Positions 54,804 through 62,433 of a stretch of DNA of 64,000 bases are shown here, one piece after another. How positions within the stretch are numbered: the first letter of the stretch is position 1; each line of letters starts with the position of its first letter. The notes under the pieces were generated by a model, which worked only from the letters and a program-made list of their open reading frames with translations, did not search any database and was not told where the DNA came from. The translations under genes were made by a program, and so were the position numbers. The stretch is from Sphingobacteriaceae bacterium (lineage in GTDB: Bacteria > Bacteroidota > Bacteroidia > B-17B0 > Aurantibacillaceae), in NCBI GenBank assembly GCA_002319075.1, contig NVQB01000001.1, positions 1,426,001 through 1,490,000 on the forward strand. The letters run 5' to 3'.

Positions 54804-54843
54804 TTTTTACCACTTTTTACCACTTTAAGCCATTTTTTACCAC
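54804..54843 (-). promoter_or_regulatory. MraZ box: four 10-bp direct repeats
   Basis: On the minus strand GTGGTAAAAA occurs at 54843-54834, 54823-54814 and 54813-54804, with a degenerate unit (ATGGCTTAAA) at 54833-54824: four units in exact 10-bp register. Read as AAAGTGG-N3 this is the form described for MraZ boxes in Mollicutes; in E. coli the box is TGGGN-N5 repeats, also with 10-bp period. It overlaps the -33 region of the mraZ promoter, so MraZ autorepression of the whole cluster is likely. Confidence 0.75.
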
Positions 54844-55174
54844 TATGTTGAAAAAACCGGCCAAATGAACAATGTTCATAAAGTAGGGCACTTATGAAAA
54901 ACCAATAAACAGGGCATGACAAAATGCCCGCCTGGATTGAGCGGAGACCGTTTTAACAGTACCGGGAAAATGGTTAAAATCGAAGTTTTGGGCTGACGTT
55001 ATTAACAGCTGAATGAACAATTAAGAAAATTCCGGATAATTTGATGGATTTGTTAAAATAAGATCAATTCTGAGCTCATTTAGAGATAATAATGGCAAAA
55101 ATGACCTCGTGAAGTGAAGGATAACTCTTTGAAAGTTTTTGCACAGAGGAGGCATTTAAAAAAATGCCTGAAGA
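54844..55174. other. Gene-free stretch upstream of mraZ with one palindrome
   Basis: This ~330-bp stretch separates the hypothetical gene from the mraZ control region. ATGAACA-A-TGTTCAT (54865-54879) is a perfect palindrome with 7-bp arms, possibly a regulator site. Nothing else was recognised, and the rest has no convincing reading frame. Confidence 0.5.
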
Positions 55175-55504
55175 TCAGATAAATTCTTCTTTCTTAAAAT
55201 AATCGATAATAGAATCGATGATCAATTTATTTTGCTGCTTTGCGTCCAGAAAAGGAAGGTTCTCTTTTAACTTCCAGTGCGGCCAACCGTCACCGTCATT
55301 TCCTTCAAATTCATAGAATCCATAAGGCTCCAGAAGCGTGCAGATAGCAACGTGCATGATTTCCAGCTTCTGATCTTTTTTATATTTTTGAAAGGGCTTA
55401 CCGAGTTCCTGTAATCCTATTAAAAATAATATAGAATCGTAATCGACTTCACTATCGAAGCGCTCTTTTAATTTTTTTTGTAGTATCTCCCAGTCACTTG
55501 CCAT
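55175..55504 (-). CDS. Hypothetical protein, small and acidic
   Basis: 109 residues from the ATG at 55504 (MASDWEILQKKLKERF). A GTG at 55546 would give 123 residues, but those extra codons are mostly dispersed-repeat sequence (see 55522-55550), so I prefer the ATG. No signal peptide or membrane segment is visible. A hydrophobic core (YDSILFLIGLQELG) and the aromatic-rich EPYGFYEFEGNDGDGWPHW are the most distinctive parts. The family is not recognised. It lies downstream of engB on the same strand, separated by the inverted repeat. Confidence 0.65.
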   Translation of the reverse strand: MASDWEILQKKLKERFDSEVDYDSILFLIGLQELGKPFQKYKKDQKLEIMHVAICTLLEPYGFYEFEGNDGDGWPHWKLKENLPFLDAKQQNKLIIDSIIDYFKKEEFI

Positions 55505-55521
55505 TTTCAATTCGTCTATTT

Positions 55522-55633
55522 CTGCCACAGATAACGCTGATTCCACAGATATTTACTTAAAATCATTTATTAATTTGTCCTTATTCTACTTTAGCCCAAT
55601 ACAAATCTGCGCAATCCGCGTCATCTGTGGCTA
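55522..55633. repeat. Inverted pair of ~29-bp dispersed repeats between engB and the hypothetical gene
   Basis: The reverse complement of 55522-55550 (ATCTGTGGAATCAGCGTTAT then CTGTGGCAG) aligns with 55605-55633 (ATCTGCGCAATCCGCGTCAT then CTGTGGCTA) with about 22 of 29 bases equal. The arms are 54 bp apart and can form a long hairpin. The right arm overlaps the engB stop codon and the left arm covers the GTG start alternative of the downstream gene. Confidence 0.7.
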
Positions 55634-56275
55634 CTCTTCTTCTTCATCCGCTAAATCCTTCTTGGTTTCACGTGGCGGCCTGTTCTCATTAATTTGAAAA
55701 TCTATAAATTCAAGAATATCTTCTTTACCTGATTTTTTCTCTGCAGAGCTAATAAAAGTATTGGGCATTTCTTCCCACTCTTTTAAAAGTTCTGTTTCAA
55801 TGTTCTTTATATTTTTTGCTAATTCTGCTTTTGAATTTTTATCTGCTTTTGTATAGATAATCGAAAAAGGAATTTCCGTTTCGCCACACCAGGTCATAAA
55901 TTCAAAATCAATTTTTTGTAAAGGCAAACGACTATCGATCAATACAAAAAGGCAAACCAGGGTCTCACGTTTTTTACAATAATCGTAAATGATAGTTTCA
56001 AACTTCGAACGGTTGTCCTTACTTGTTTTTGCAAAACCATATCCCGGTAAATCCACAAGATACCACGAATCATTAATGGTAAAGTGATTGATGAGCTGTG
56101 TTTTTCCGGGAGTTGCTGAAACCTTTGCTAATTGTTTATTGTTGCACAACATGTTAATCAGTGAAGACTTTCCAACGTTACTTCTTCCAATAAACGCGTA
56201 TTCCTGCAGCGTAGGCTTCGGACATCCGAAAATACTTGAGGCACTTTGTTTGAATACTGCTTTCTTAATTTCCAT
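55631..56275 (-). CDS. engB: Ribosome biogenesis GTPase EngB (YsxC/YihA)
   Basis: 214 residues. G1 loop GRSNVGKSS at 30-38, G3 DLPGYG at 75-80 and G4 TKAD at 142-145 are exact. The C-terminus is extended by ~15 acidic residues (TKKDLADEEEE). EngB assists late assembly of the 50S subunit. Its ATG lies within the end of the upstream acyltransferase gene (11-bp overlap), so the two are probably co-transcribed. Confidence 0.96.
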   Translation of the reverse strand: MEIKKAVFKQSASSIFGCPKPTLQEYAFIGRSNVGKSSLINMLCNNKQLAKVSATPGKTQLINHFTINDSWYLVDLPGYGFAKTSKDNRSKFETIIYDYCKKRETLVCLFVLIDSRLPLQKIDFEFMTWCGETEIPFSIIYTKADKNSKAELAKNIKNIETELLKEWEEMPNTFISSAEKKSGKEDILEFIDFQINENRPPRETKKDLADEEEE

Positions 56276-57218
56276 TTAAACTTCTTAATCCTTTTTCAAG
56301 GAGGTATGAATTAAAATGTCTCTCTTTTTTACTATCGTACACATCTCTGATAGTCACTAATATCCCAGTTTCTTCCACTCCCCCAAACGTTGGATTGATA
56401 GCCGTTCCGAAGCTCTTCATAGTGGGGCTCAAATTCATGTAAGCATTTACTAAAGGCGGAATATTTTCACCGAGCTCATGCACATGTTTGTGAAGAATCG
56501 CATGTCCCTCTTTGTAGGGCTGTCCTTTCAGTAGCTCTACAAAAGCATCGGTATTTGTTTTCTTTTCAATAGAATGTATGGGCCAAACCAATCTGTCTTT
56601 ATCCGGAAAATAATGCTGCATAAATGCAAGAATATAATCGCGGGCAGTAACATTAAAATCGGTGTACATGGTTACTTTACCATAAAAATGTTTTTGCGAA
56701 GGATTGTCTATAACCAAAGCTCCAAGCCCGTCCCAGAGATTATCTAAACTAAACAAACCTTTACGCCTGTTTTCACCAGGTTGATAAAGCGGTTGAATAA
56801 ATGATCTTCCTAACTCAATGGTTTCATTCAGGTACTCTTTATAAAATTTCTCACTGAACTCAAAAAGTTCTGTCGTAGCGAGATTTACTTTGCCATTTAC
56901 AAACTCCGCATCTTTACATAAAATAAATCTGTAGGCACCAACAAGTTCTTTGTCCTCAGGATTCCAAACAAGCAATTGCTGATAAGGATGAGAACTTGTA
57001 TCGAACTCATCAATATCAATTTCTTTGCCGGTTCCTCCACCCGCGTGACGAAATGTTACTTCACGTAACCTTCCAATCTCCCGCATAACATTCGGCGCAT
57101 TGTGCTGAGTGATAATATAAATTTCGTTGTTTCCATTATTGGCCTTTCGAACGTAACGCTCCCTGGTTAGTTCGTCTAACAAGGCTTCCTTGCTTACTGG
57201 GTCAATGATCTTTTGCAT
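56265..57218 (-). CDS. GNAT-family N-acyltransferase, OlsB/GlsB-like
   Basis: 317 residues. The N-terminal half has an acyltransferase-type GNAT core (EIGRLREVTFRHAGGGTGKE, LLVWNPEDKELVGAYRF, ETIELGRSFIQPLYQ) seen in OlsB, which N-acylates ornithine, and in GlsB of Bacteroides, which N-acylates glycine to make membrane lipids. The C-terminal ~120 residues (FVELLKGQPYKEGHA, PPLVNAYMNLSPTMKSFGTA) are usual for the longer Bacteroidota members. No PlsC-like second acyltransferase (OlsA/GlsA) is adjacent, so the lipid product is uncertain. Probably peripheral to the inner membrane. Confidence 0.75.
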   Translation of the reverse strand: MQKIIDPVSKEALLDELTRERYVRKANNGNNEIYIITQHNAPNVMREIGRLREVTFRHAGGGTGKEIDIDEFDTSSHPYQQLLVWNPEDKELVGAYRFILCKDAEFVNGKVNLATTELFEFSEKFYKEYLNETIELGRSFIQPLYQPGENRRKGLFSLDNLWDGLGALVIDNPSQKHFYGKVTMYTDFNVTARDYILAFMQHYFPDKDRLVWPIHSIEKKTNTDAFVELLKGQPYKEGHAILHKHVHELGENIPPLVNAYMNLSPTMKSFGTAINPTFGGVEETGILVTIRDVYDSKKERHFNSYLLEKGLRSLNGN

Positions 57219-57391
57219 AACTTACTTTGTAAATATACAGAAAGTGTTTCTAAACCGCAATGAGAAAGAATGCTATTTTAGTGCCTGAATAGTTTCATAA
57301 CTCATTAATTTCCCAGCATCTGTAATGTATACAGATATTTATAGTAAACATGCTAGCGATAAATTTATATCTTTAAACTTGTTAATTATAG

Positions 57392-57985
57392 ATGACTTTC
57401 AGAGTTTCACTTAAAATAATTTTATCGTTTTTTTTCCTTTCCGGAACTAAGCCCTTTTATGCGCAGCAGCCTTACAAGTTCACTTTAACCACGAATAAAG
57501 AATTTTGTTTAAAAGGAAGTGCGGCGCTGGAAATTTCGGGTACAAACCCTGTTGATACAATCACCATAAAGTGGAGCGATGGCAGCAGAAACGTAAATCA
57601 AATTTATGAACTTGCCGGCGGAGACTATTCTGTATTTGTAAGGATAAAACATCACGATTCGCTAACGGTTATAAAAGATACTACTTTCTTTTTTTCTATC
57701 GATAAAGAAGTGTGTGCCGTTTCTATAGATAAATATTTTTCTCCCAACGATGATAACTACCATGATCTTATGGGAGTTTATAACGCGCAATACCACCCCA
57801 ATTTTGAGTTGACTATTTTCAATAAATGGGGGCAACAAGTGCATACTCAAAAGAACAGTTATATACCCTGGGATGGAAAATGGAATGGCATTGCGCTTCC
57901 CGACGGAACGTATTTTTATGTTTTCTTTTATGATAGCTCCGACAAAACCAAATTAGTCAAAGGCGACGTCACCATCCTGCGTTAA
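57392..57985 (+). CDS. Short secreted protein with T9SS type B (CHU_C) tail
   Basis: 197 residues. The signal peptide ends FYAQ near 26. A single Ig/PKD-like segment (LTTNKEFCLKGSAALEISG, WSDGSRNVNQIYEL) is followed from ~115 by KYFSPNDDNYHDLMGVY, FELTIFNKWGQQVHT, WDGKWNG and a final DVTILR strand, the gliding-motility-associated type B sorting domain. It is unusually small for this class, little more than one domain and an export tail, and may be a surface-anchored accessory protein. Divergent from the acyltransferase gene. Confidence 0.85.
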   Translation: MTFRVSLKIILSFFFLSGTKPFYAQQPYKFTLTTNKEFCLKGSAALEISGTNPVDTITIKWSDGSRNVNQIYELAGGDYSVFVRIKHHDSLTVIKDTTFFFSIDKEVCAVSIDKYFSPNDDNYHDLMGVYNAQYHPNFELTIFNKWGQQVHTQKNSYIPWDGKWNGIALPDGTYFYVFFYDSSDKTKLVKGDVTILR

Positions 57986-58231
57986 AAAAAGTTTCAGGTC
58001 AACTTTAATAAGAGTTTTTATTTTTAATCACGCTTAATAGTATTTAAGTGTAGAATGCCAACGCGTTTGAAAACCACTAACCTTCTACTTTGCGACCGTT
58101 TGAAAATAAAATGCTACCACATTTCAGTGCGTTGTTTCAAAATGCATTGCTTATAAATAATTTTACATCAGAAACAAATTAAACACATTGGATGAATAAA
58201 CATTGACTTAACCTTTTAAACCCCATAAACC

Positions 58232-59050
58232 ATGAGTCACATGATCACCAATGAGCAAAAATTAAACGATATAATTTTTGCAGACCGTAACAAAGCATAT
58301 GGAGCCTATGTTTTGCGCTCCGAGTACGGTTACACAGTTTTTAAATCGCTTTCCATGATGCTGATTGGCGTTGGCACCATCGCATCGGTAGCACTTTACA
58401 TGAATCAAAAAAATCAACCCGAAGAAAATCTCGCTGGTCAAGTGTTTATTCCCGATTCAGTTTACGTTGTTCGTTTTACACAGGAAGAAAAGAAAATAGA
58501 AGAACAACGTGCCGAGAAATCAAAAGAGAAACCGGCAACAACTGAAAAAGCCGAAGAATCGAAAACGGAAAGAGCTGTTATTGTAGACTCAACACTTATA
58601 ACTGTGCCAACAAGTACAAACACTTCAGCAACACTTGTAGCTTCCGTAACACTTGCTGGATCAGGAACAAGCTCAACAATAAGTACTGGAAGTATTGGCG
58701 GCGGGTTAGTGGGAAAGCCGGATACAGCTGTTGCACAGCCTTATACTGTGGACAGTGCACCTGAATTCGAAGGCGGATACTCGGCCTTAACACGCTTCGT
58801 TGCAAGAAACTTAAAATATCCTGAGCCCGCTTACGAATTGGGTGAAGAAGGAATTGTTTACGTAAAATTTGTAGTTGACGAGCGAGGAAAAGTAGGGCGA
58901 TTAAGTTTACTAAACACCGCAGGTTACGGTATGGACGAGGAAGCTTTGAGAGTAATCGCTTTAATTCCAAATTTTAAATCACCTGCAAAAGTAAAAGGAG
59001 TTGCAGTAAAATCTTACTATCAGCTTCCAATAAGGTTTCGTTTCAAATAA
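58232..59050 (+). CDS. TonB-family energy transducer
   Basis: 272 residues. The cytoplasmic start contains NKAYGAYVLRSEYG, a signature of Bacteroidota TonB homologues, then one membrane segment (~35-56), a Glu/Lys-rich periplasmic linker (EKSKEKPATTEKAEES) and a Ser/Thr stretch. The C-terminal TonB domain (~170-272) has YPEPAYELGEEGIVYVKFVV and NFKSPAKVKGVAVKSYYQLP. It passes proton-motive energy from ExbBD to outer-membrane receptors; exbBD are not in this window. It is followed by a strong terminator. Confidence 0.9.
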   Translation: MSHMITNEQKLNDIIFADRNKAYGAYVLRSEYGYTVFKSLSMMLIGVGTIASVALYMNQKNQPEENLAGQVFIPDSVYVVRFTQEEKKIEEQRAEKSKEKPATTEKAEESKTERAVIVDSTLITVPTSTNTSATLVASVTLAGSGTSSTISTGSIGGGLVGKPDTAVAQPYTVDSAPEFEGGYSALTRFVARNLKYPEPAYELGEEGIVYVKFVVDERGKVGRLSLLNTAGYGMDEEALRVIALIPNFKSPAKVKGVAVKSYYQLPIRFRFK

Positions 59051-59077
59051 TAAAAATAACACCCAAACACAACATAA

Positions 59078-59117
59078 AAACGGCTATGAAGCAAATTCTT
59101 CATAGCCGTTTCCTTTT
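59078..59117 (+). terminator. Rho-independent terminator after tonB
   Basis: A perfect 14-bp stem (AAACGGCTATGAAG with CTTCATAGCCGTTT, loop CAAATT) is followed by CCTTTT. Confidence 0.85.
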
Positions 59118-59179
59118 ACCAATAAAATTAAACATCTAAATACCAAACGATTAGCTAAAATTTTATACCCAACAGTCTA

Positions 59180-59205
59180 ATACATAACATTCTTATGTAT
59201 CTTTG
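59180..59205 (+). promoter_or_regulatory. padR promoter with palindromic operator
   Basis: ATACATAA-CATTC-TTATGTAT (59180-59200) is a perfect inverted repeat with 8-bp arms. Its right arm overlaps TATCTTTG (59198-59205), a perfect TAnnTTTG -7 box, 24 bases before the padR ATG. The ACAT/ATGT words are those usual in PadR-family sites, so autorepression is likely. Confidence 0.7.
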
Positions 59206-59228
59206 TCTTAGGTAACACTTATATAATC

Positions 59229-59564
59229 ATGATCTATTCTTCCGAATTAATAAAAGGCACACTTAAAACAATCGTTTTAAAATTGCTTGCCGACAATAAA
59301 AAAATGTACGGCTATGAAATTACTCAAAGGGTAAAAGATCTGACCTTTGAAAAAATACAGATTACTGAAGGTGCTTTGTATCCAACACTCCACGCATTAG
59401 AGGCGGATGGACTTGTATCAACAGAATTGGAATACATCGGTAAACGCGTTCGTAAATATTACAGTTTGAGTGCTTCAGGAAAAACAAAAACTAAAGAAAA
59501 AGTCAGCGAGCTTGAAGACTTTATGAATACCATGAAATTTCTGCTGGATATAAAAACAGTATAA
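59229..59564 (+). CDS. PadR-family transcriptional regulator
   Basis: 111 residues, the short (s1) PadR type. The winged helix is complete: KGTLKTIVLKLLADNKKMYG, YEITQRVKDLT, ITEGALYPTLHALEADGLV and a wing VRKYYSLSASGKTK, then a C-terminal dimerisation helix. Such proteins often control a neighbouring membrane protein. Its TAA is immediately followed by the ATG of the next gene, so the two are translated as a coupled pair. A palindromic operator overlaps its promoter. Confidence 0.92.
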   Translation: MIYSSELIKGTLKTIVLKLLADNKKMYGYEITQRVKDLTFEKIQITEGALYPTLHALEADGLVSTELEYIGKRVRKYYSLSASGKTKTKEKVSELEDFMNTMKFLLDIKTV

Positions 59565-60737
59565 ATGTTCCAGCTTACTGAAAAACATATTGACCATATT
59601 CTTAACGACATAAGTGCACGTGGCGTTGAGATGGAGAGCCTGCAGCAAAACCTGGTCGATCACGTATGTTGTATCATCGAGCAAAACCTCGAAGAAAACG
59701 GAGACTTCGAGAGCTTCTATCAAAAAACCATCAAAACATTTTATAAAGATGCTCTGTGGGAAATTGAAGAAGAAACTATCTCCTTATTAATCTTTAAAAA
59801 TTATTACACTATGAAAAAAATAATGATTTGGAGCGGAGCTTTATCTGTTCTTACACTTGCAGTCGGAATCATCTTTAAATACATGTATTGGCCGGGAGCT
59901 ACAATCTTAATTTGCTCAGGCATATTTTTAGGCAGCCTTCTGTTTCTTCCTCTACTGTTCACTTTAAAAGCAAAAGAAAAACAAAAAACCAAAGACAAGT
60001 TAATTATAGCCATCGGTGCACTGGGCATTATTCTTGTAAGCTTGTCCTTTTTATCTAAAGTCATGCATTGGCCGCATTCGATCGACATGATGTATCTTTC
60101 GGCAACTCTTATGTTACTCCTTTTTTTACCGCTCTATTTCTTTTCTGGTATAAGAAACCCTGAAACAAAACTAAACACCGTCACTACATCTTTTCTGGTA
60201 ATTCTGGTTTACGGTATATTATTTATGATGGTAAGAACTCCCTACTCAGCAGTACATACCGACATGGTTGCGCACCAAGAACTCGGAATATGGCAAGAAA
60301 TCATGCTTAATGAAATTCGTTTATCTGCTCAAAACAAAGATTCAATTACTCCAACTATAAAGGACCTTCATAAACGAATCGATAAAATCTGCGTTGAAAG
60401 TATGACCTATGTCTTTTGGCGGGAACCCGAAATCGATACCACAGCTAAAACACATGACAGAGAATTTGACAATTCTAAGCGACTGAGTACTGATCCTTTT
60501 GTATGGGATGATGCCATACAAACAAAGCTGGACTCCCTCGGTAATCTTGTTAAAAATTATAATCTGGAATTAGCGAAAATTGGTAGTCCTAAACTCAGTC
60601 GGATCAGAGTAACTGCTACGCTTCTTGATAAGACAATGCGGTCTAGCATAATTACGAAAGCTAATGTAAATGCTCAGTTACTTCAAATACGAATGTTTCT
60701 TCTGCAAAACACCCGAACCCTAATCGCTATGAAATAA
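59565..60737 (+). CDS. Membrane protein paired with PadR (HAAS-like N-terminus)
   Basis: 390 residues. The N-terminal ~75 residues (LTEKHIDHILNDISARGVEM, LVDHVCCIIEQNLEENGDF) form a soluble helical domain resembling the HAAS domain found next to PadR regulators in many bacteria. Six to seven membrane segments follow, including two similar blocks FKYMYWPGATILICSG and SKVMHWPHSIDMMYLS; the WPGA/HWP motif also occurs in GldL and related Bacteroidota membrane proteins. A ~170-residue soluble, helical C-terminal part (KDLHKRIDKICVES onward) has no recognised match. A role as sensor or effector under PadR control is inference. Confidence 0.6.
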   Translation: MFQLTEKHIDHILNDISARGVEMESLQQNLVDHVCCIIEQNLEENGDFESFYQKTIKTFYKDALWEIEEETISLLIFKNYYTMKKIMIWSGALSVLTLAVGIIFKYMYWPGATILICSGIFLGSLLFLPLLFTLKAKEKQKTKDKLIIAIGALGIILVSLSFLSKVMHWPHSIDMMYLSATLMLLLFLPLYFFSGIRNPETKLNTVTTSFLVILVYGILFMMVRTPYSAVHTDMVAHQELGIWQEIMLNEIRLSAQNKDSITPTIKDLHKRIDKICVESMTYVFWREPEIDTTAKTHDREFDNSKRLSTDPFVWDDAIQTKLDSLGNLVKNYNLELAKIGSPKLSRIRVTATLLDKTMRSSIITKANVNAQLLQIRMFLLQNTRTLIAMK

Positions 60738-60739
60738 AA

Positions 60740-60775
60740 AAATGCCGGGCGTTTTCCTCGTCCGGCATTTTTAAA
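60740..60775 (+). terminator. Rho-independent terminator after the PadR operon
   Basis: AAATGCCGG and CCGGCATTT form a 9-bp stem with a 13-base loop, followed by TT and then A-rich sequence. It may serve both strands, as the YqeY-like gene ends nearby on the other strand. Confidence 0.75.
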
Positions 60776-60789
60776 AAGCATTAGATAGT

Positions 60790-61230
60790 TTATCCCAATA
60801 GTTCTTTCACAAGAGCTGAAACAATTTTGTTGTCAGCTTTTCCCGCAAAAGCTTTTGAGGCAGCTCCCATCACTTTTCCCATATCACCAGGTCCAGAAGC
60901 GCCTACAGAAGCAATTAATTTTACAAGCTCAGCTTTGATTTCAGCTTCTTCCATTTGTTTGGGTAAGTATTCTTCCATCACACGCGCCTGGAACATTTCC
61001 TCTTCTTCCAGATCAGGACGATTTTGAGTTTTATAAATATCTGCAGATTCTTTACGTTTTTTTACTTCTTTTTGAATTGCTTTAGTCGCTGACTCTTCCG
61101 TTAAACCTTCCGGAGAAGTTTTTAATAAAAGAACAACCGACTTAATGCCGCGTAAACTTTCAAGACGTTTTGAATCTTTTGCCAGCATAGCTGTTTTAAT
61201 CTCTGCGTTTACTTTTTCTTCTATATTCAT
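60790..61230 (-). CDS. GatB/YqeY domain-containing protein
   Basis: 146 residues: KVNAEIKTAMLAKDSKRLES at the start, an all-helical body with KRKESADIYKTQNRPDLEEEE and YLPKQMEEAEIKAELVKLI, and GDMGKVMGAASKAFAGKADN at the end, which together define the YqeY family. It resembles the tail domain of GatB, the tRNA amidotransferase subunit, but its own function is unproven. A TATTTTTG -7 box on the minus strand (61267-61260) lies 29 bases before the ATG. Confidence 0.9.
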   Translation of the reverse strand: MNIEEKVNAEIKTAMLAKDSKRLESLRGIKSVVLLLKTSPEGLTEESATKAIQKEVKKRKESADIYKTQNRPDLEEEEMFQARVMEEYLPKQMEEAEIKAELVKLIASVGASGPGDMGKVMGAASKAFAGKADNKIVSALVKELLG

Positions 61231-61268
61231 TTTGTTTGATTTTTAATGTATTGATTCTACAAAAATAA

Positions 61269-61296
61269 AAAAGCCACCCGTATTTGAGTGGCTTTT
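61269..61296 (-). terminator. Terminator of the 344-residue T9SS gene
   Basis: AAAAGCCAC and GTGGCTTTT form a perfect 9-bp stem; on the minus strand it is followed by TTTATTTTTG. The last bases double as the -7 box of the YqeY-like gene. Confidence 0.75.
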
Positions 61297-61315
61297 AAAC
61301 AAATAATTTTTAGTG

Positions 61316-62350
61316 TTATTGGCTCACTGTAATTTTACCAGATTTAAGCGTTTTTCCCTCTTTGCTGCTGATACTGTATAAATACAAACCTTTGTTGAAA
61401 GAAGAAACATCCACTTTAGATTTTCCTTCATTTAAATTTTGTTTTTCTACCAGTTTACCGGTGATATCAAATACTGAAACAGTATTGGCATCAGGGTGAT
61501 TTGTAGCAAAATTTACGAAAGTATTAGAAGGATTAGGAAAAGCGGAGAATTGAATGTTTACCCCTGTATTCTCATCCAACCCAACAGTTGTTGTACCTGT
61601 AGGAGGTGCCGTAAGATTTTTATTGCGTGCTACAACAGTTTGAGTAGTGGTATTACCAAGAACAGTTGCTGTAGCAGTCATAATTGTAAAAACCGGGGCT
61701 TTAACTCCAGCAGCAAACCACTCGTAGTTACGCTGGAAAACGGTTGCAGGAGCAAATTGCGTGGTGATATTTAAGGTTTGATTAGTTACTACACGAACAA
61801 CATCTGTGTAAGTAATACCACCCGGTAAACTAATTGTACCAGATGCATCCACCATTGCTGAACTTGATCCTGCAAATGTTCCCGTTGTTGGAAATGGACT
61901 TGTAATAGATATCGAGCCTCCTGTAACAGATGTAGTTGTTGTATTAAGACTCATTGGATAAGAAGCGTAAATTGCCGGCGCCGTGTAGTTGATAGATCCT
62001 GCAATCGTTCCAACTGAGATATTTCCACCATAATACCCTAGAGAACTTGTAGCAGAAGCCAGGTATGATAAATCGTTTGCCGCAGAGGCCAGGTTAATAT
62101 TTGCTTGTGGATAATTTGCATTAGAAGTGGTAGCAGCAGTGTAACTTCTTACAAGATTGCTGAAAGTTGTAATAGTTGCATAGTTCCAGCTCACATCGGC
62201 TCCTGAAGCTCCCGATGTTGTTGCTATTGAATCACAACGGTACATTTGATATGTTTCGCCATTAGCAGGCGCATGATTTGCCTGTGTAAGCTGTGCGTTC
62301 ACAGCAACTACAGCGAAAAAAGAAAGAATAGTAAAGTAAATTTTTTTCAT
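61316..62350 (-). CDS. Secreted protein with T9SS type A tail
   Basis: 344 residues from the ATG at 62350 (MKKIYFTILSFFAVVAVNAQ, a clear signal peptide). An in-frame start 51 bases upstream would put a hydrophobic extension before it and lies above the promoter, so it is rejected. The middle is rich in Thr, Ser and Ala with strand patterns, no Ig-type Cys pairs and no recognised domain. The tail (FSAFPNPSNTFVNFAT, FNKGLYLYSISSKEGKTL, ending KITVSQ) is a type A sorting domain. Transcription from TTG-N19-TATTTTTG just upstream; own terminator at 61269-61296. Function unknown. Confidence 0.85.
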   Translation of the reverse strand: MKKIYFTILSFFAVVAVNAQLTQANHAPANGETYQMYRCDSIATTSGASGADVSWNYATITTFSNLVRSYTAATTSNANYPQANINLASAANDLSYLASATSSLGYYGGNISVGTIAGSINYTAPAIYASYPMSLNTTTTSVTGGSISITSPFPTTGTFAGSSSAMVDASGTISLPGGITYTDVVRVVTNQTLNITTQFAPATVFQRNYEWFAAGVKAPVFTIMTATATVLGNTTTQTVVARNKNLTAPPTGTTTVGLDENTGVNIQFSAFPNPSNTFVNFATNHPDANTVSVFDITGKLVEKQNLNEGKSKVDVSSFNKGLYLYSISSKEGKTLKSGKITVSQ

Positions 62351-62371
62351 AGAAAAGTTATTAGGTTTATT

Positions 62372-62401
62372 CAAAAATATGAAAAAAACAGGCAACCCCA
62401 A
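62372..62401 (-). promoter_or_regulatory. Promoter of the 344-residue T9SS gene
   Basis: On the minus strand, TTG (62401-62399), 19 bases, then TATTTTTG (62379-62372) match the Bacteroidota promoter consensus and give a leader of about 17-20 bases before the ATG at 62350. Confidence 0.65.
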
Positions 62402-62433
62402 CAGCCACTCGTCGAAAAGCGGCAGTAAATAGA

